A stretch of 64,000 nucleotides of DNA from Flavimaricola sp. Its GTDB lineage: Bacteria; Pseudomonadota; Alphaproteobacteria; Rhodobacterales; Rhodobacteraceae. The notes beneath the pieces are model-generated. The model ran no database searches. It worked only from the letters and a program-made list of their open reading frames with translations, and was not told the origin of the DNA. Below, in pieces: positions 44,609 to 53,508 of this stretch. Both the position numbers and the translations under genes were made by a program. Position 1 is the first letter of the stretch. Every line of letters begins with the position of its first letter. The DNA is taken from positions 1 to 64,000 of the forward strand of contig JAQWWH010000060.1 in the NCBI GenBank assembly GCA_029255105.1. The letters are read 5' to 3'.

Positions 44609-45769
44609 ATGACCCATCCCCTTCTTCCCACAACCCTCGATCTGCTTGAAGGGCTCGTCGCCTGCCCATCGGTGTCGTCTGACAGCAACCTCGGGGTGAT
44701 CGACCTTTTGGCCAACCGGCTGTCGGACGCGGGTGCCCGGGTTGAGATCTGGCAAGATGGCACCGGGACCAAGGCCAACCTCTGGGCGACCCTTGGTCCT
44801 GATGCCGACGGGGGACTCGTTCTGTCGGGGCATACCGACGTCGTGCCTGTGGCGGACCAGCCCTGGACAGTCGAACCCTTTGGCCTGACCCGCCGGGACG
44901 ACCGGGTGATGGGGCGGGGCACCTGTGACATGAAGGGATTTCTGGCCGCTGCCGTCGCGATGGCGCCGACCTTTGGGCAGCATATCAAGGACCGCCCGCT
45001 GCACTTTGCCTTTACACATGATGAAGAGGTCGGATGCCTTGGCGGTCAGGCCCTAATCGCCGCGCTGAAAGACCGCGGGGTCAGGCCCCGGCTTGCCATC
45101 GTGGGAGAGCCTACGTCGATGCGGATCGTCGATGGGCACAAGGGCTGCTGCGAATACTCTACCCGGTTCACCGGGTACGAAGGGCATGGTTCTACACCTG
45201 CCCTCGGGGTGAATGCGGTCGAATACGCCACCCTGTTTGCCAGCCGCCTTCTGGCCCTGCGCGATGCGCTGGCCGCGTCACCCCCGCCAGCCGGCCGGTT
45301 CGATCCACCGCATACGACCCTCAACATCGGGGCATTGCATGGCGGCACAGCCCACAACGTGATCCCCGGCTATGCGCAGCTGGATTGGGAAATGCGACCA
45401 GTGCAGCAATCGGACCACCGTCGCGTCTGGGACGACCTTGAAAGCTATACAAAGGATGTCCTGCTGCCTGCCATGCAAGCCATCCATCCGGATGCATGGA
45501 TCGAGACCGAGACGATTGGCGACGTCGTTGGCCTGCTGCCCATGCCGGAAAACGCCGCCCGCGATCTTGTCATGGCGCTGACAGGGGCCAACGGCACTCA
45601 CCTTGTGCCCTTCAGCACCGAAGCGGGGCTGTTTCAGGAGATCGGGATGGATGTCGTCCTTTGTGGTCCGGGCGATATCGCGCAGGCTCACAAGCCGGAC
45701 GAATGGCTCGCCCTGTCACAACTCGACGATTGCCTCGGGATGCTTGAGCGGCTGGGTCCCCGCCTCTGA
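44609..45769 (+). CDS. ArgE-like M20 deacetylase
   Basis: A 386-residue M20 metallopeptidase of the acetylornithine deacetylase group. Metal-site motifs are LSGHTDVVPV, GRGTCDMKGFLAA and THDEEVGCLG (catalytic Glu and ligand Glu), with GHKGCCEYSTRFTGYEGHGSTP leading into the dimerisation domain. The annotation as acetylornithine deacetylase is by family; no arginine genes are near and it lies between sugar and sulfonate genes, so it may act on another N-acyl amino acid. It follows the LysR gene on the same strand by 58 bases. Confidence 0.8.
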   Translation: MTHPLLPTTLDLLEGLVACPSVSSDSNLGVIDLLANRLSDAGARVEIWQDGTGTKANLWATLGPDADGGLVLSGHTDVVPVADQPWTVEPFGLTRRDDRVMGRGTCDMKGFLAAAVAMAPTFGQHIKDRPLHFAFTHDEEVGCLGGQALIAALKDRGVRPRLAIVGEPTSMRIVDGHKGCCEYSTRFTGYEGHGSTPALGVNAVEYATLFASRLLALRDALAASPPPAGRFDPPHTTLNIGALHGGTAHNVIPGYAQLDWEMRPVQQSDHRRVWDDLESYTKDVLLPAMQAIHPDAWIETETIGDVVGLLPMPENAARDLVMALTGANGTHLVPFSTEAGLFQEIGMDVVLCGPGDIAQAHKPDEWLALSQLDDCLGMLERLGPRL

Positions 45770-45781
45770 CCGATAATTTTG

Positions 45782-45802
45782 CCGAAACCGGTTTTCGGTT
45801 TT
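45782..45802 (+). terminator. Hairpin with T-run after the ArgE-like gene
   Basis: CCGAAA-CCGGT-TTTCGG followed by TTTT, 12 bases after the stop codon. The stem is short (6 bp), but the T-run supports a rho-independent terminator that separates this gene from cuyA. Confidence 0.45.
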
Positions 45803-45893
45803 CCGAACAAAGGGCTGGAGGACCGCGATACCCCCTGCCCCTTGTCCTGGCTTGCCCCTAGTCTGCGGGAAAATCCAAGCCCAAGGACCTCCC

Positions 45894-46919
45894 ATGCATC
45901 TCGCCCGCTTTCCCCGTGTTCACCTTGCCCATCTGCCCACACCTCTTGAACGCCTTGACCGACTGTCCGAGGCACTGGGTGGGCCCGAAATCTGGATCAA
46001 GCGGGACGATTGCACAGGCCTCAGCACCGGCGGGAACAAGACGCGCAAGCTGGAGTTCCTGATGGCCGAGGCGCTGGCCGAAGGCGCCGACATGGTGATG
46101 ACCCAAGGGGCAACCCAGTCAAACCACGCCCGCCAGACCGCCGCCTTTGCAGCAAAGCTTGGCCTGAAGTGCCATTGCCTGCTTGAGGACCGGACCGGCT
46201 ACAACAACGATAACTACAACGGAAACGGGAACGTCCTTCTGGACCACCTGCATGGGGCGACCACCGAAAAGTTCCCCGGCGGCCATGACATGCCCGCCGA
46301 GATGGAAAAGGCGGCCGAGGCGATGCGCGCCAAGGGGCACAAGGTCTATGTCATCCCCGGCGGCGGATCGAACCCGACCGGGGCCTTGGGGTATGTCAAC
46401 TGCGCCTATGAGCTTCTGGGCCAGTTCAATGACCGCAGCCTTAAGGTCGACAGGATCGTGACACCGACGGGATCTTCGGGCACGCAGGCTGGTCTGGTCG
46501 TAGGACTGGCGGCGACCCATTCGGGCATCCCCCTTCTGGGCATCGGCACACGGGCCCCCCAGCCCCGGCAGGAACAGATGGTCTACGACCTGGCCGTCCG
46601 GACCGCTGACAAGATCGGCGCCTCTGGCGTGGTGACGCGTGACATGGTCATGGCCAATACGGACTACGTGGGCGACGGCTACGGCCTGCCCACCGAAGGC
46701 GGACTGGAGGCGATCGCGATGTTCGCCGAACTTGAAGGCCTGCTGCTGGACCCGGTCTATTCCGCCAAGGGGGCGGCTGGTCTGATCGACCTGATCCGCA
46801 AGGGCGCCTTTGCCGGGGATGCGCGTATCGTGTTCATCCACACGGGCGGGGCGGCGGGCCTGTTCGGCTATGACTTTGCCTTTGATCACGCCGCCCGGCG
46901 CATCAAGATGTCCGCCTGA
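45894..46919 (+). CDS. cuyA: L-cysteate sulfo-lyase
   Basis: A 341-residue PLP enzyme of the ACC-deaminase/D-cysteine desulfhydrase family. The sequence from MHLARFP to the C-terminus closely follows my memory of Ruegeria pomeroyi CuyA, including [20 protein letters not shown] with PLP-lysine K49, [14 protein letters not shown], and [15 protein letters not shown]. CuyA splits L-cysteate into pyruvate, ammonia and sulfite. The ATG at 45894 lies within AGGACCTCCC context; upstream in-frame codons are not family-like. It shares one base with the racemase start, so both are coupled. D-cysteine desulfhydrase is a less likely alternative. Confidence 0.88.
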   Translation: MHLARFPRVHLAHLPTPLERLDRLSEALGGPEIWIKRDDCTGLSTGGNKTRKLEFLMAEALAEGADMVMTQGATQSNHARQTAAFAAKLGLKCHCLLEDRTGYNNDNYNGNGNVLLDHLHGATTEKFPGGHDMPAEMEKAAEAMRAKGHKVYVIPGGGSNPTGALGYVNCAYELLGQFNDRSLKVDRIVTPTGSSGTQAGLVVGLAATHSGIPLLGIGTRAPQPRQEQMVYDLAVRTADKIGASGVVTRDMVMANTDYVGDGYGLPTEGGLEAIAMFAELEGLLLDPVYSAKGAAGLIDLIRKGAFAGDARIVFIHTGGAAGLFGYDFAFDHAARRIKMSA

Positions 46920-47614
46920 TGCGACCGGTCGGCATTCTGGGCGGCATGGGGCCAGAGGCGACCGTCGACCTTATGCGACGGGTTCTGGCCGCAGTGCCCG
47001 CAAGCGATGATGCCGACCATGTGCCCCTGATCGTCCATCAAAACCCGCAGGTACCCTCGCGCATTGCCCACCTCATCGACAGGACCGGAGAGGATCCGGG
47101 ACCGACGCTGGCGGCTATGGCGCGCGGTCTTGCCGGGGCCGGGGCACAAGCGCTGGCCATGCCTTGCAACACAGCGCACCACTATGCCCCGGCAATCAAG
47201 GCGGCGACCGACCTGCCCTTCCTCGACATGGTCGCCCTGTCCGTGGAAGAGGCGCGGGCAGAAGCTACGAGGTTGGGCCGGGGTGATGTCGCGATCCTGT
47301 GTTCGCCTGCCACCCGGATTGCCTGCGTGTTCGATGCACCCTGCAAGGCCGCCGGGTTAACCCCGCACTATGCCAGCGACGAACCGGCCATGCTGGCCGC
47401 CATTCGGGCAATCAAAAGCCGTCACGACCTGGACAGAGCTCGGGCAACCCTGCAGGCCGCGTCCCGGGCTATCGCGACGCCGGTCCAGATCATCGCCTGT
47501 ACCGAGTTTTCTCTGATCGCAGATGCCTTGCCGGAAACCGTGCGTGCCATCGACACCCTCGACGTCCTCACCCGGGCCATCGTCGCCTTTGCCAGCGGAG
47601 CCTCAGATGGCTGA
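46919..47614 (+). CDS. Aspartate/glutamate racemase family protein
   Basis: A 231-residue PLP-independent racemase. It has the N-terminal GILGGMGPEATVDL motif, the first catalytic Cys in AMPCNTAHHY, and the second in IACTEFSL, so the two-Cys mechanism is intact. Located between cuyA (one-base overlap) and the hpsN-type gene (eight-base overlap), it may interconvert D- and L-cysteate, an aspartate analogue. That substrate is inferred purely from context; aspartate is the default. Confidence 0.82.
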   Translation: MRPVGILGGMGPEATVDLMRRVLAAVPASDDADHVPLIVHQNPQVPSRIAHLIDRTGEDPGPTLAAMARGLAGAGAQALAMPCNTAHHYAPAIKAATDLPFLDMVALSVEEARAEATRLGRGDVAILCSPATRIACVFDAPCKAAGLTPHYASDEPAMLAAIRAIKSRHDLDRARATLQAASRAIATPVQIIACTEFSLIADALPETVRAIDTLDVLTRAIVAFASGASDG

Positions 47615-48902
47615 ATACCTCAAGTCCGTCCCAAAACGTGGTGCGACAGACCAGTCGGACGTCACACAAGCAGTCCGCGCCCTTTTGAGCGAGATCGACC
47701 AAGGGGGCGAGGCCGCCGCACGCGACCTGTCGCGCCGGTTTGACAAATGGGAGGGCGAGATCATCGTATCGCGGGCCACCATTGCCGCCGCACACGAAAG
47801 CCTGTCTGATCAGGTCAAGGCCGACATCGCCTTTGCCCACACCAATATCCGCCGCTTTGCCGAGGCCCAGCGTGAGACGATCCAGGACACCGAGGTCGAG
47901 ATCCTGCCCGGACTGATCGCCGGACAAAAGCAGATCCCGGTCAATGCGGCGGGCTGCTACGTGCCGGGCGGACGCTATGCCCATATTGCCTCTGCCATCA
48001 TGACAGTGACCACTGCCCGCGTCGCCGGCGTCGGCCATATCACGGCCTGCTCGCCGCCCCGCCCCGGTGCGGGCATCCCGCCGGCCATCCTCTATGCGAT
48101 GGACCTGTGCGGGGCCGACACGATTTTGTCGATGGGGGGTGTGCAGGCGGTCGTCGCGATGGCGCAGGGGCTCTTCGGCCTGCCCAAGGCGGACATCCTG
48201 GTCGGCCCGGGCAACCAATATGTGGCCGAGGCCAAGCGCATTCTTTTTGGCCAAGTCGGGATCGACATGGTCGCTGGCCCCACCGACAGCCTCGTGCTGG
48301 CCGATCATTCGGCCGACGCCGCCTTTGTCGCCGCCGATCTGGTCGGGCAGGCCGAACATGGCTACAACTCTCCGGTCTGGCTGGTCACCGATGACCGGGC
48401 GCTGGCCGAGGATGTGTTGGCCCGCGTGCCTGCCCTGATCGACGCATTGCCCCCGTTGAACGCTGACAGTGCCCGCGCGGCCTGGGCGGATTATGCAGAG
48501 GTGATCCTGTGTCGCGACCGGGTCGAGATGGCCGAAGTGTCCGACAGCATCGCGCCCGAGCATCTGCACGTCCAATGCACCGATCTGGACTGGTGGTTAG
48601 GTCGGCTGACCGCCTATGGCTCACTTTTTCTGGGGGAGGAAACGACCGTTGCCTTTGGCGACAAGGCATCGGGCCCAAACCACGTTCTGCCCACATCGGG
48701 TGCCGCCCGCTATACCGGAGGCCTGTCGGCCGGCAAGTTCATGAAGACCGTCACCTGGCAACGCGCCACCCGCGCCGCTGCCCGACCGCTGGCCGAAGCG
48801 ACCGCCCGGATATCCCGGCTTGAAGGAATGGAAGGCCACGCCCGGACGGCGGACATCCGTCTGGCCAAGTATTTCCCCGGCGAGGTCTTTGATCTGGGCT
48901 GA
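47607..48902 (+). CDS. hpsN: Sulfopropanediol 3-dehydrogenase-like (histidinol dehydrogenase family)
   Basis: A 431-residue HisD-family zinc dehydrogenase. Zinc/active-site elements are GQAEHGYNS, IAPEHLHVQ and EGMEGHA, with VGPGNQYVAEAKR for NAD. The start MAEYLKS and the sulfonate neighbours fit HpsN, which oxidises (R)-2,3-dihydroxypropane-1-sulfonate (DHPS) to (R)-sulfolactate using two NAD+. No histidine-biosynthesis genes are near. It overlaps the racemase by eight bases. HpsN is preferred over HisD by start, context and family memory. Confidence 0.8.
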   Translation: MAEYLKSVPKRGATDQSDVTQAVRALLSEIDQGGEAAARDLSRRFDKWEGEIIVSRATIAAAHESLSDQVKADIAFAHTNIRRFAEAQRETIQDTEVEILPGLIAGQKQIPVNAAGCYVPGGRYAHIASAIMTVTTARVAGVGHITACSPPRPGAGIPPAILYAMDLCGADTILSMGGVQAVVAMAQGLFGLPKADILVGPGNQYVAEAKRILFGQVGIDMVAGPTDSLVLADHSADAAFVAADLVGQAEHGYNSPVWLVTDDRALAEDVLARVPALIDALPPLNADSARAAWADYAEVILCRDRVEMAEVSDSIAPEHLHVQCTDLDWWLGRLTAYGSLFLGEETTVAFGDKASGPNHVLPTSGAARYTGGLSAGKFMKTVTWQRATRAAARPLAEATARISRLEGMEGHARTADIRLAKYFPGEVFDLG

Positions 48903-49082
48903 CATGCCCACCCCTTCCCAAAGAGGTCGGGCAGGACTACATTGATGGGACTGGCGAATAGTCGTTCGCACCCGATCTCATCGCAGATCATCGCCCTGGC
49001 ACCGAATGCCAGGCAACCCTGATTTCCCTGAGCTTCTACCCGCCAAGGCATTCCGCCCGGCGGTCGTGTCAGGAGTAGTCCC

Positions 49083-49217
49083 ATGAGCAAAGAAAAATCG
49101 CGCGGCAACAAGGAATCGAAGAAACCCAAGCAGGAAAAGCCCAAGGTGCTGGCCACCGCCAATTCCGGCTTGGGCAAGAACACTTTGGACATCGGTCAGT
49201 CCAAAAAGGGCAAGTAA
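49083..49217 (+). CDS. 44-residue Lys-rich conserved small protein
   Basis: ATG at 49083 with AGGAG six bases before it opens a 44-codon frame: MSKEKSRGNKESKKPKQEKP, a VLATANSGLGKN centre, ending GQSKKGK. It is strongly basic and probably disordered. Similar short basic proteins (MSKEKSRGN... / MAKEK...RGN) are common in alphaproteobacterial genomes as hypothetical proteins. Function is unknown; it lies just upstream of the copA promoter. Confidence 0.7.
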   Translation: MSKEKSRGNKESKKPKQEKPKVLATANSGLGKNTLDIGQSKKGK

Positions 49218-49251
49218 CGCGGTCAGGGGCGGCAAACTTCAATGTCGCCCC

Positions 49252-49282
49252 TTGACCTTCCAGTCACTGGAACCCCTATGTA
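49252..49282 (+). promoter_or_regulatory. CueR-type copA promoter with 19-bp spacer
   Basis: -35 TTGACC (49252-49257), a 19-bp spacer with the dyad TTCCAGT-C-ACTGGAA, and -10 TATGTA (49277-49282). The overlong spacer with an internal dyad is the hallmark of MerR-family activated promoters, where metal-bound CueR untwists the DNA. It lies 29 bases before copA. Confidence 0.8.
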
Positions 49283-49311
49283 AGGCCTTAGCGACTTAAA
49301 AGGGGCAGCCA

Positions 49312-51771
49312 ATGGGCATCCACGACACGCTAAGCTTTGAGATTGACGGCATGACCTGCGGTTCTTGCGTGGCAAGGGCAGAGCGGGCGATTGCCGCTGT
49401 TGGCGGGGTCGAAAAGGCCGAAGTTAACCTTGCCACCCATGGCGGGCGGATAACGCTGGCCGAAGGGGCTACGGCTGAAACCGGTCGCGCCATATCCGGT
49501 GCGCTGGCCGCCGCCGGATACCCGGCTGTTCCACGCCGCGCCCGCCTGTCGATCACCGGCATGACCTGTGCCTCTTGCGTGACGCGGGTCGAGGCTGCGT
49601 TGATGGATGTTCCGGGCACCCTGGCGGCCCATGTCAATCTGGCCTCGGCAACCGCCTCTGTCACCACGCTTTCCCTCGACGACACCGCGTTGATCGCCGC
49701 CGTCGTGGCGACCGGTTACTCAGCCGAAACCGTGGCCAGCGGCGAACGCCCGGTTGATCATTCCGCAGAGGATGCCGCCCGGCTGCGTCGCCAGTTGATA
49801 CTGGCCACTGCCCTGACCTTGCCTGTCTTTGTGCTGGAGATGGGCGGCCACATCTTCCCCCCCATCCACCACCTCATCGCACAGACCATCGGGACGACAA
49901 CCAGCTGGCTGATCCAGTTCGTTCTGACGACCCTTGTTCTGGTCTTGCCCGGTCGAGGCTTCTTTGCCAAGGGCTGGCCCGCCCTTATGCGCCGTGCGCC
50001 TGACATGAACTCGCTCGTCATGCTGGGGACGACGGCCGCCTGGGGTTTTTCAACTGTCGCCCTCTTTGCCCCCACCCTGCTGCCCGAGGGCACCCGGGCG
50101 GTGTATTTCGAGGCCGCCGCCGTCATTGTCACCCTCATTCTGCTAGGCCGCTACCTTGAGGCCGGGGCCAAGGGCCGGACCGGCGCCGCCATACGCAGGC
50201 TTGTCGGTCTGCGGCCTGCGACGGCGCGGGTCGAACGGGACGGGGACGTGGTCGAAGTCCCCATCGACGATGTGCGCCGGGGCGACGTCCTTCAGATCCG
50301 TCCGGGAGAGCGTATTCCCGTTGACGGGGTGATCCGCGAAGGGACCTCGTTCATCGACGAAAGCATGATCACCGGAGAACCGCTGGCGGTTGAAAAGGCC
50401 AGGGGGGCAATGCTGACAGGCGGGACCGTCAACGGCACCGGGGCGCTGCGGATGCGGGCGACGGCGGTGGGCAGCGATACGATGCTCGCCCGGATCATCG
50501 CCATGGTGGAAGAGGCGCAGGGCGCGCGCCTGCCGGTTCAGGATCTGGTCAACAGGATTACCCTTTGGTTTGTACCGGCCGTCATGGGTATTGCGCTGCT
50601 GACCGTCACGCTATGGCTTCTGCTTGGCCCGGCACCTGCCCTGCCGTTTGCCCTTGTGGCCGGCGTGGCCGTGCTGATCATCGCCTGCCCCTGTGCGATG
50701 GGCCTCGCCACCCCGACCTCGATCATGGTGGGCACCGGGCGTGCCGCCGAACTGGGCGTCCTGTTCCGGCAGGGCGATGCCCTTCAGGCGCTGGCAGGCG
50801 TCGATGTAGTTGCCTTCGACAAGACTGGCACCCTCACTCTCGGCCAGCCCAGCCTCACCGATCTGATTGCGCTGGACGCCGACGAGGACCGACTGCTGGC
50901 GCAGGTGGCGGCGGTCGAGGCGCTGTCCGAACATCCCCTTGCCTCGGCCATCACCAATGCGGCGAAAGCCAAGGGGCTGACCCTGCCCGCCGCCACGGAC
51001 CTGAATGCCATCACCGGCCACGGCCTGACGGCACGGGTGGACGGTATGACCCTGCTCGTAGGCAACCTGCGCTTGCTGCGCCGCGAAGGGGTGCCGGTCG
51101 ACACCCTGACCGAGCGTGCGGAAGGTCTGGCCGCACAAGGCAAAACCCCCATCTTCGTCGCCCGCGATGGGCAGCCTGCCGGGGTGCTCGCGGTATCTGA
51201 CACCCTTCGCCCCGGCGCACGGGCTGTAATCGATGCCCTGCATGCACTGGGCAAGCGGACCGCCCTGATCTCGGGCGATGTGGAGGCCGCCGCCCGGGCC
51301 ATCGCCGCCGAACTTGGCATCGACGATGTCCATGCCGAGGTGCTGCCCGATGGCAAGGTCGCGGCAATCCGGACCCTGCAAAAGGGCGGCACCGTGGCCT
51401 TTGTCGGAGACGGCATCAACGACGCCCCAGCCCTTGCCGCCGCCGATGTCGGACTCGCCATCGGCACCGGGACGGATGTCGCGCTGGAAAGCGCCGATGT
51501 CGTCCTGATGTCGGGCGACCCGGCCGGGGTGGTGAATGCCATCGAGGTCAGCCGCAGGACGATGGCCAACATCCGCCAGAACCTTGGCTGGGCCTTCGGC
51601 TATAACGTGTTGTTGATACCAGTCGCCGCCGGGGCGCTTTATCCGCTGACCGGCCTGATGCTGTCACCGGCCCTTGCGGCGGGCGCGATGGGCCTGTCCT
51701 CGGTCCTTGTGCTGACCAACGCTCTGCGCCTGCGGTTTGTCCGCCCGATCCATGCGGCGGCCGCGTCATGA
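49312..51771 (+). CDS. copA: Copper-exporting P1B-type ATPase
   Basis: An 819-residue copper efflux pump. Two N-terminal heavy-metal domains carry GMTCGSC and GMTCASC. The membrane CPC motif (IACPCAMGLATP), the phosphorylation site DKTGTLT, the P1B HP motif (EHPLAS) and the hinge GDGINDAPAL are all present; eight transmembrane helices are expected. It exports Cu(I). The start follows AGGGG; the gene overlaps cueR by four bases (ATGA). Confidence 0.95.
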   Translation: MGIHDTLSFEIDGMTCGSCVARAERAIAAVGGVEKAEVNLATHGGRITLAEGATAETGRAISGALAAAGYPAVPRRARLSITGMTCASCVTRVEAALMDVPGTLAAHVNLASATASVTTLSLDDTALIAAVVATGYSAETVASGERPVDHSAEDAARLRRQLILATALTLPVFVLEMGGHIFPPIHHLIAQTIGTTTSWLIQFVLTTLVLVLPGRGFFAKGWPALMRRAPDMNSLVMLGTTAAWGFSTVALFAPTLLPEGTRAVYFEAAAVIVTLILLGRYLEAGAKGRTGAAIRRLVGLRPATARVERDGDVVEVPIDDVRRGDVLQIRPGERIPVDGVIREGTSFIDESMITGEPLAVEKARGAMLTGGTVNGTGALRMRATAVGSDTMLARIIAMVEEAQGARLPVQDLVNRITLWFVPAVMGIALLTVTLWLLLGPAPALPFALVAGVAVLIIACPCAMGLATPTSIMVGTGRAAELGVLFRQGDALQALAGVDVVAFDKTGTLTLGQPSLTDLIALDADEDRLLAQVAAVEALSEHPLASAITNAAKAKGLTLPAATDLNAITGHGLTARVDGMTLLVGNLRLLRREGVPVDTLTERAEGLAAQGKTPIFVARDGQPAGVLAVSDTLRPGARAVIDALHALGKRTALISGDVEAAARAIAAELGIDDVHAEVLPDGKVAAIRTLQKGGTVAFVGDGINDAPALAAADVGLAIGTGTDVALESADVVLMSGDPAGVVNAIEVSRRTMANIRQNLGWAFGYNVLLIPVAAGALYPLTGLMLSPALAAGAMGLSSVLVLTNALRLRFVRPIHAAAAS

Positions 51772-52154
51772 ACATCTCGGACGTTGCCAACCGGACCGGC
51801 CTGCCACCCAAGACCATCCGCTACTACGAAGAGATCGGGTTGGTCACCCCTGCCCGCGCGGCCAACGGCTACCGGACGTTCAGGGACACCGACACTCACA
51901 AGCTGGCCTTCCTTGGGCGGGCGCGGGCGCTTGGCTTTTCGATCGAAGAGTGCCGGGACCTTCTGGCCCTGTGGGAGGATCAGTCCCGCGCCAGCGGGGA
52001 CGTGCGGGCCATCGCCAAGGAGCATCTGGCCGGGATCGAGGCCAAGATCAGCGCCCTTAGCGCCATGCGGGACACGTTGTCAGACCTTGTGGACGCCTGC
52101 GCCGGGGATCATCGCCCCGATTGCCCGATCCTGAAAGGGCTTGAGGGGTCCTAG
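51768..52154 (+). CDS. cueR: CueR-type MerR regulator
   Basis: A 128-residue MerR protein with an N-terminal winged helix (ISDVANRTGLPPKTIRYYEEIGL), a dimerisation helix, and the Cu(I)-binding C-terminal loop with C111 and C119 (CAGDHRPDC), seven residues apart as in CueR. It is encoded within the copA transcript and a CueR-type promoter precedes copA, giving autoregulated copper control. Confidence 0.93.
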   Translation: MNISDVANRTGLPPKTIRYYEEIGLVTPARAANGYRTFRDTDTHKLAFLGRARALGFSIEECRDLLALWEDQSRASGDVRAIAKEHLAGIEAKISALSAMRDTLSDLVDACAGDHRPDCPILKGLEGS

Positions 52155-52169
52155 ACCCAGCCGGCAGTT

Positions 52170-53507
52170 TCAGCCTTTACCCTTCCAGGGCACCAGGATC
52201 CGCTCGGCCCAGCGCATCAGCATGTCGATGCCAAAGCCAATGACGCCGATCAGGATGATCCCCATGATGACGATGTCGGTGGACTGGAACTTGGACGCCA
52301 CCATGATCATCATGCCAGCCCCCTTTTCGGCGGCAACCAATTCGGCGGCCACCACGGTGCCCCAGCACACCCCCATCGCCACCCGTGCGCCGGTGAAGAT
52401 GTCGGGCAGGGAATTGGGGATGATGACATAGCGCATGATCTGCCACTTGGACGCACCAAGCGAATAGGCCGCATGGACCTTTGATATACGGACACCGGAC
52501 ACGCCCGAGCGGGCTGCAATCGCCATGATCCAGAGGGCCGCAAGGAACAGCAGGATAATCTTGCCAACCTCGCCGATCCCCGCCCAGATGATTACCAGCG
52601 GGATCAGGGCAAGTGGCGGCACCGGTCGCATGAATTCCACGATAGGGTCAAACCAGCCCCGGAACCAATCGGACAGACCCATCGCATAGCCCAGCGGGAT
52701 GCCCACGATCGCCCCCAAAAGAAAACCGACGATGACGCGGAACAGCGAATAGCCCAGATGCTCTGCCAGTGTAGAGTTGCGGAAACCGACCTGAGAAATC
52801 TCGCTCAGCCGCGCCAGAACCGCCTCGGGCGACGGAAGCCAGATCGGCTCCATCTGCCAGCCCTTGGCCGGGGTCACGTTCAGCGTGCCACGCGGGGTCA
52901 TCGTGACGATGCCAAAGCCAACATCTACCCCTTCGCCCTCGGCGCTGACCGGGGTGCCGTTCACGGCGATCACCGTTGCTCCGTCTTCGCGGGTGATCTC
53001 GTCGTTGCTGTCCACGCGCACCAGTTCGCTGCGATAAGAGGCCACTTCCATCACGTCGTTTTTGGCAAAGCCGTCGCCCGGTTCTACCTCGGGCAGTTCA
53101 ACGACATCGCCGAATGTAAAGACCACGACATCGACAGTCGCATCATCGGTTGATCCGTCAGGCGCCTGGGCGGTGTAGGTAAAGCTGCCCTCGCCCAGAA
53201 ACGCCCCCGGCACATGCAGGAACCCCGGCAACAGCCGCGATCCGGTAAAGGCGCCCCAAAGGACAAAGATCAGAACGATCGAGATGACAGAGGCGGCAAA
53301 GTTCGACGTCACAGCACTTTCGTCACCAAACGTCACGGTCTTGAGCGAGCCGTAGTCATGGCGAGGGCGCAGGAATTTCCGGATCGCCTTCCAGATGGCC
53401 AGTGTCAGCAGGATCAGGAGGATATAGCCAAGGATAAACGGTATGGCAGAGGCGACAGTGCCTAATACGGCGGCCAGCTCTCCGGCGAGATCGCGGATAA
53501 GTTCCAT
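52170..53507 (-). CDS. tauC: Taurine ABC transporter permease, extended form
   Basis: A 445-residue permease, much longer than the usual ~275 of TauC. The first ~235 residues hold two transmembrane helices (~12-42 and ~72-92) and a soluble acidic domain (~100-225, ending near GWQMEPIWLPSPE), probably periplasmic. The TauC-type permease domain follows, with the EAA loop AYSLGASKWQIMRYVIIPNSLPDI. Context (tauB, tauA, tpa, xsc) makes taurine the likely substrate. It starts one base after the tauB stop. Confidence 0.9.
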   Translation of the reverse strand: MELIRDLAGELAAVLGTVASAIPFILGYILLILLTLAIWKAIRKFLRPRHDYGSLKTVTFGDESAVTSNFAASVISIVLIFVLWGAFTGSRLLPGFLHVPGAFLGEGSFTYTAQAPDGSTDDATVDVVVFTFGDVVELPEVEPGDGFAKNDVMEVASYRSELVRVDSNDEITREDGATVIAVNGTPVSAEGEGVDVGFGIVTMTPRGTLNVTPAKGWQMEPIWLPSPEAVLARLSEISQVGFRNSTLAEHLGYSLFRVIVGFLLGAIVGIPLGYAMGLSDWFRGWFDPIVEFMRPVPPLALIPLVIIWAGIGEVGKIILLFLAALWIMAIAARSGVSGVRISKVHAAYSLGASKWQIMRYVIIPNSLPDIFTGARVAMGVCWGTVVAAELVAAEKGAGMMIMVASKFQSTDIVIMGIILIGVIGFGIDMLMRWAERILVPWKGKG

Positions 53508-53508
53508 T

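Noticed and set aside
45894-46919. D-cysteine desulfhydrase or ACC deaminase
   Set aside because: Same family, but the detailed sequence and sulfonate context fit CuyA; activity would need an assay.
47607-48902. Histidinol dehydrogenase (hisD) as the name of the zinc dehydrogenase
   Set aside because: No histidine genes nearby, an HpsN-like start, and coupling to a cysteate lyase gene favour the sulfopropanediol dehydrogenase group.
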